This document shows positions 28,584 through 29,417 of a DNA stretch of 29,417 nucleotides, one piece after another. Position 1 is the stretch's first letter. The number at the start of each line of letters is the position of its first letter. The stretch comes from Perkinsus olseni. Lineage: Eukaryota; Perkinsozoa; Perkinsida; Perkinsidae. The position numbers and the translations under genes were made by a program. Under the pieces are notes generated by a model. That model worked only from the letters and a program-made list of their open reading frames with translations. It was not told the origin of the DNA and made no database searches. Location of the stretch: the NCBI GenBank assembly GCA_013115135.1, contig JABANP010000603.1:1-29417 (forward strand), given 5' to 3'.

Positions 28584-29417
28584 TCAACCAGATAGTCTGT
28601 GAATGACTAATACCTGGTCGCTCGGGTCCTGCGCATCCCTAAATTCGATTTTCTCAATATCACTAATTTCGTATCTTGACTGGGCTTCGAACCTGCAGCT
28701 TCTCAGAGTATAACCCAAGGTGGTGGAGCTGTAATCAGGCTTCACCCAGGAGACTCCGTTCTCCTCAACCATCTCGTACGGTATATCCTCGTAATAAACA
28801 AGGCAACCACCAAGTGTGATATGCATAGTAAAATGTCCAGGTTTTTGAAGGAACACCAAAACTTCTGAAGGTGCTCCACTGCCACCATCATCATACAGAC
28901 CACCCGGGTGAGGCTTCGTTGGGACTGTAGGAGTCGGACTTGTTGGACCCGCGGGAAGAGGAGTTGGTGGCGGCCGAGTCGGGATACCACGGACCTGGAA
29001 TTCCCATTCCTCTGTGCGTTGCCCGTAGGTGGCGACTTCGCTCATCGGAACGCCCTGCTTGGAAGTAACTGTCAGCTGTTTAAAAGACTCGCCGTGGATA
29101 TTGGGGTCGCCGCAGTTGTCCAGCTGCGTCGTGAAGTCTGTCCCGCCAAAGTCGGGCACCAGGAGGAACCTTTCGCCAAGAATGGAGCCACTGTCATAAT
29201 CGTGGATGCGGCTGATATGATAGGGGACATTGCGGACAGTAGCAACGCAACTACCGAGCTTGACAGTCAAGCTCATGATGGTGCTAACAGAGTTCGAAAG
29301 TTCATCACTCTGGTAGATCCCCAACGGGGTGAGCCTCATGCACAGGAGAAGCGGGAGATTGCGTTGGGCAAGCCGGGCGGGGAGGTGGGGCACCAGCGAG
29401 CTCGAAGACCCATTCTT
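28584..29417 (-). CDS. two-domain protein with Pro-rich linker (5' end open at window edge)
   Basis: The minus-strand frame ends at 28584 and stays open to the right edge, so the N-terminus may lie outside. The residue numbers used here count from 29393, whose codon is GTG; the first ATGs are residues 19 and 40. Residues 42-135 and 189-269 look like two copies of one domain. Each has Leu-Gly-x-Cys, then Val/Ile-Pro-Tyr after about 10 residues, later Pro-Asp-Phe/Tyr, and 11 residues on Leu-x-x-Cys. A Pro/Thr-rich linker (138-165) joins them. The paired cysteines (50 and 94; 197 and 233) suggest disulfides and an extracellular or secretory site. No intron is needed. I do not recognise the family. 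Confidence 0.65.
   Translation of the reverse strand, partial: KNGSSSSLVPHLPARLAQRNLPLLLCMRLTPLGIYQSDELSNSVSTIMSLTVKLGSCVATVRNVPYHISRIHDYDSGSILGERFLLVPDFGGTDFTTQLDNCGDPNIHGESFKQLTVTSKQGVPMSEVATYGQRTEEWEFQVRGIPTRPPPTPLPAGPTSPTPTVPTKPHPGGLYDDGGSGAPSEVLVFLQKPGHFTMHITLGGCLVYYEDIPYEMVEENGVSWVKPDYSSTTLGYTLRSCRFEAQSRYEISDIEKIEFRDAQDPSDQVLVIHRLSG

Overview
The window is nuclear DNA from a protist. Its genes are cut by many short GT-AG introns (about 42 to 310 nt), and it carries a class II eukaryotic tRNA-Ser(AGA) and a cAMP-dependent protein kinase regulatory subunit of alveolate style. Five housekeeping genes lie head to tail on the + strand. My best guess is an alveolate close to Perkinsus; this rests on gene style, not on a database match.

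Layout. Positions 1-850 hold a possible tail of an upstream gene and a globin-like gene. Positions 850-10,100 are repeat-rich and gene-poor. A roughly 2 kb dispersed repeat occurs twice at high similarity (about 1377-3895 and 5816-7860) and once more in a much decayed form (about 9060-10100). Small secreted cysteine-rich peptide genes are mixed into this region: one intact on + (4489-4683), one intact on - inside repeat copy A (2011-2205), and a broken relic at the same place in copy B. From about 10,990 to 25,170 there is a dense run of + strand genes: M1 (puromycin-sensitive type) aminopeptidase, mitochondrial-type endonuclease G, CDC123/D123, PKA regulatory subunit, and a SERAC1-like alpha/beta hydrolase. 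The last 4 kb hold tRNA-Ser(AGA), an uncertain multi-exon minus-strand gene, and a minus-strand protein built from two copies of one domain that runs off the right edge.

The most unusual signal is in the reading frames. The M1 gene can be read through 15 exons with matching splice phases and no frame error. EndoG, CDC123, the PKA subunit, SERAC1 and a minus-strand gene together need about twelve single-nucleotide frame changes to keep their conserved family motifs, and every one goes the same way (+1, one base skipped). Two of these are independently supported because they restore the splice phase at the next intron. The explanation may be programmed +1 frameshifting in nuclear genes, a cluster of insertion-type sequencing errors, or one-sided gene decay. 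The sequence alone cannot decide between these.

The genes do not form one pathway. The known roles of their families are cytosolic peptide turnover (M1), mitochondrial nuclease (EndoG), eIF2 assembly (CDC123), cAMP signalling (PKA-R) and phospholipid remodelling (SERAC1).
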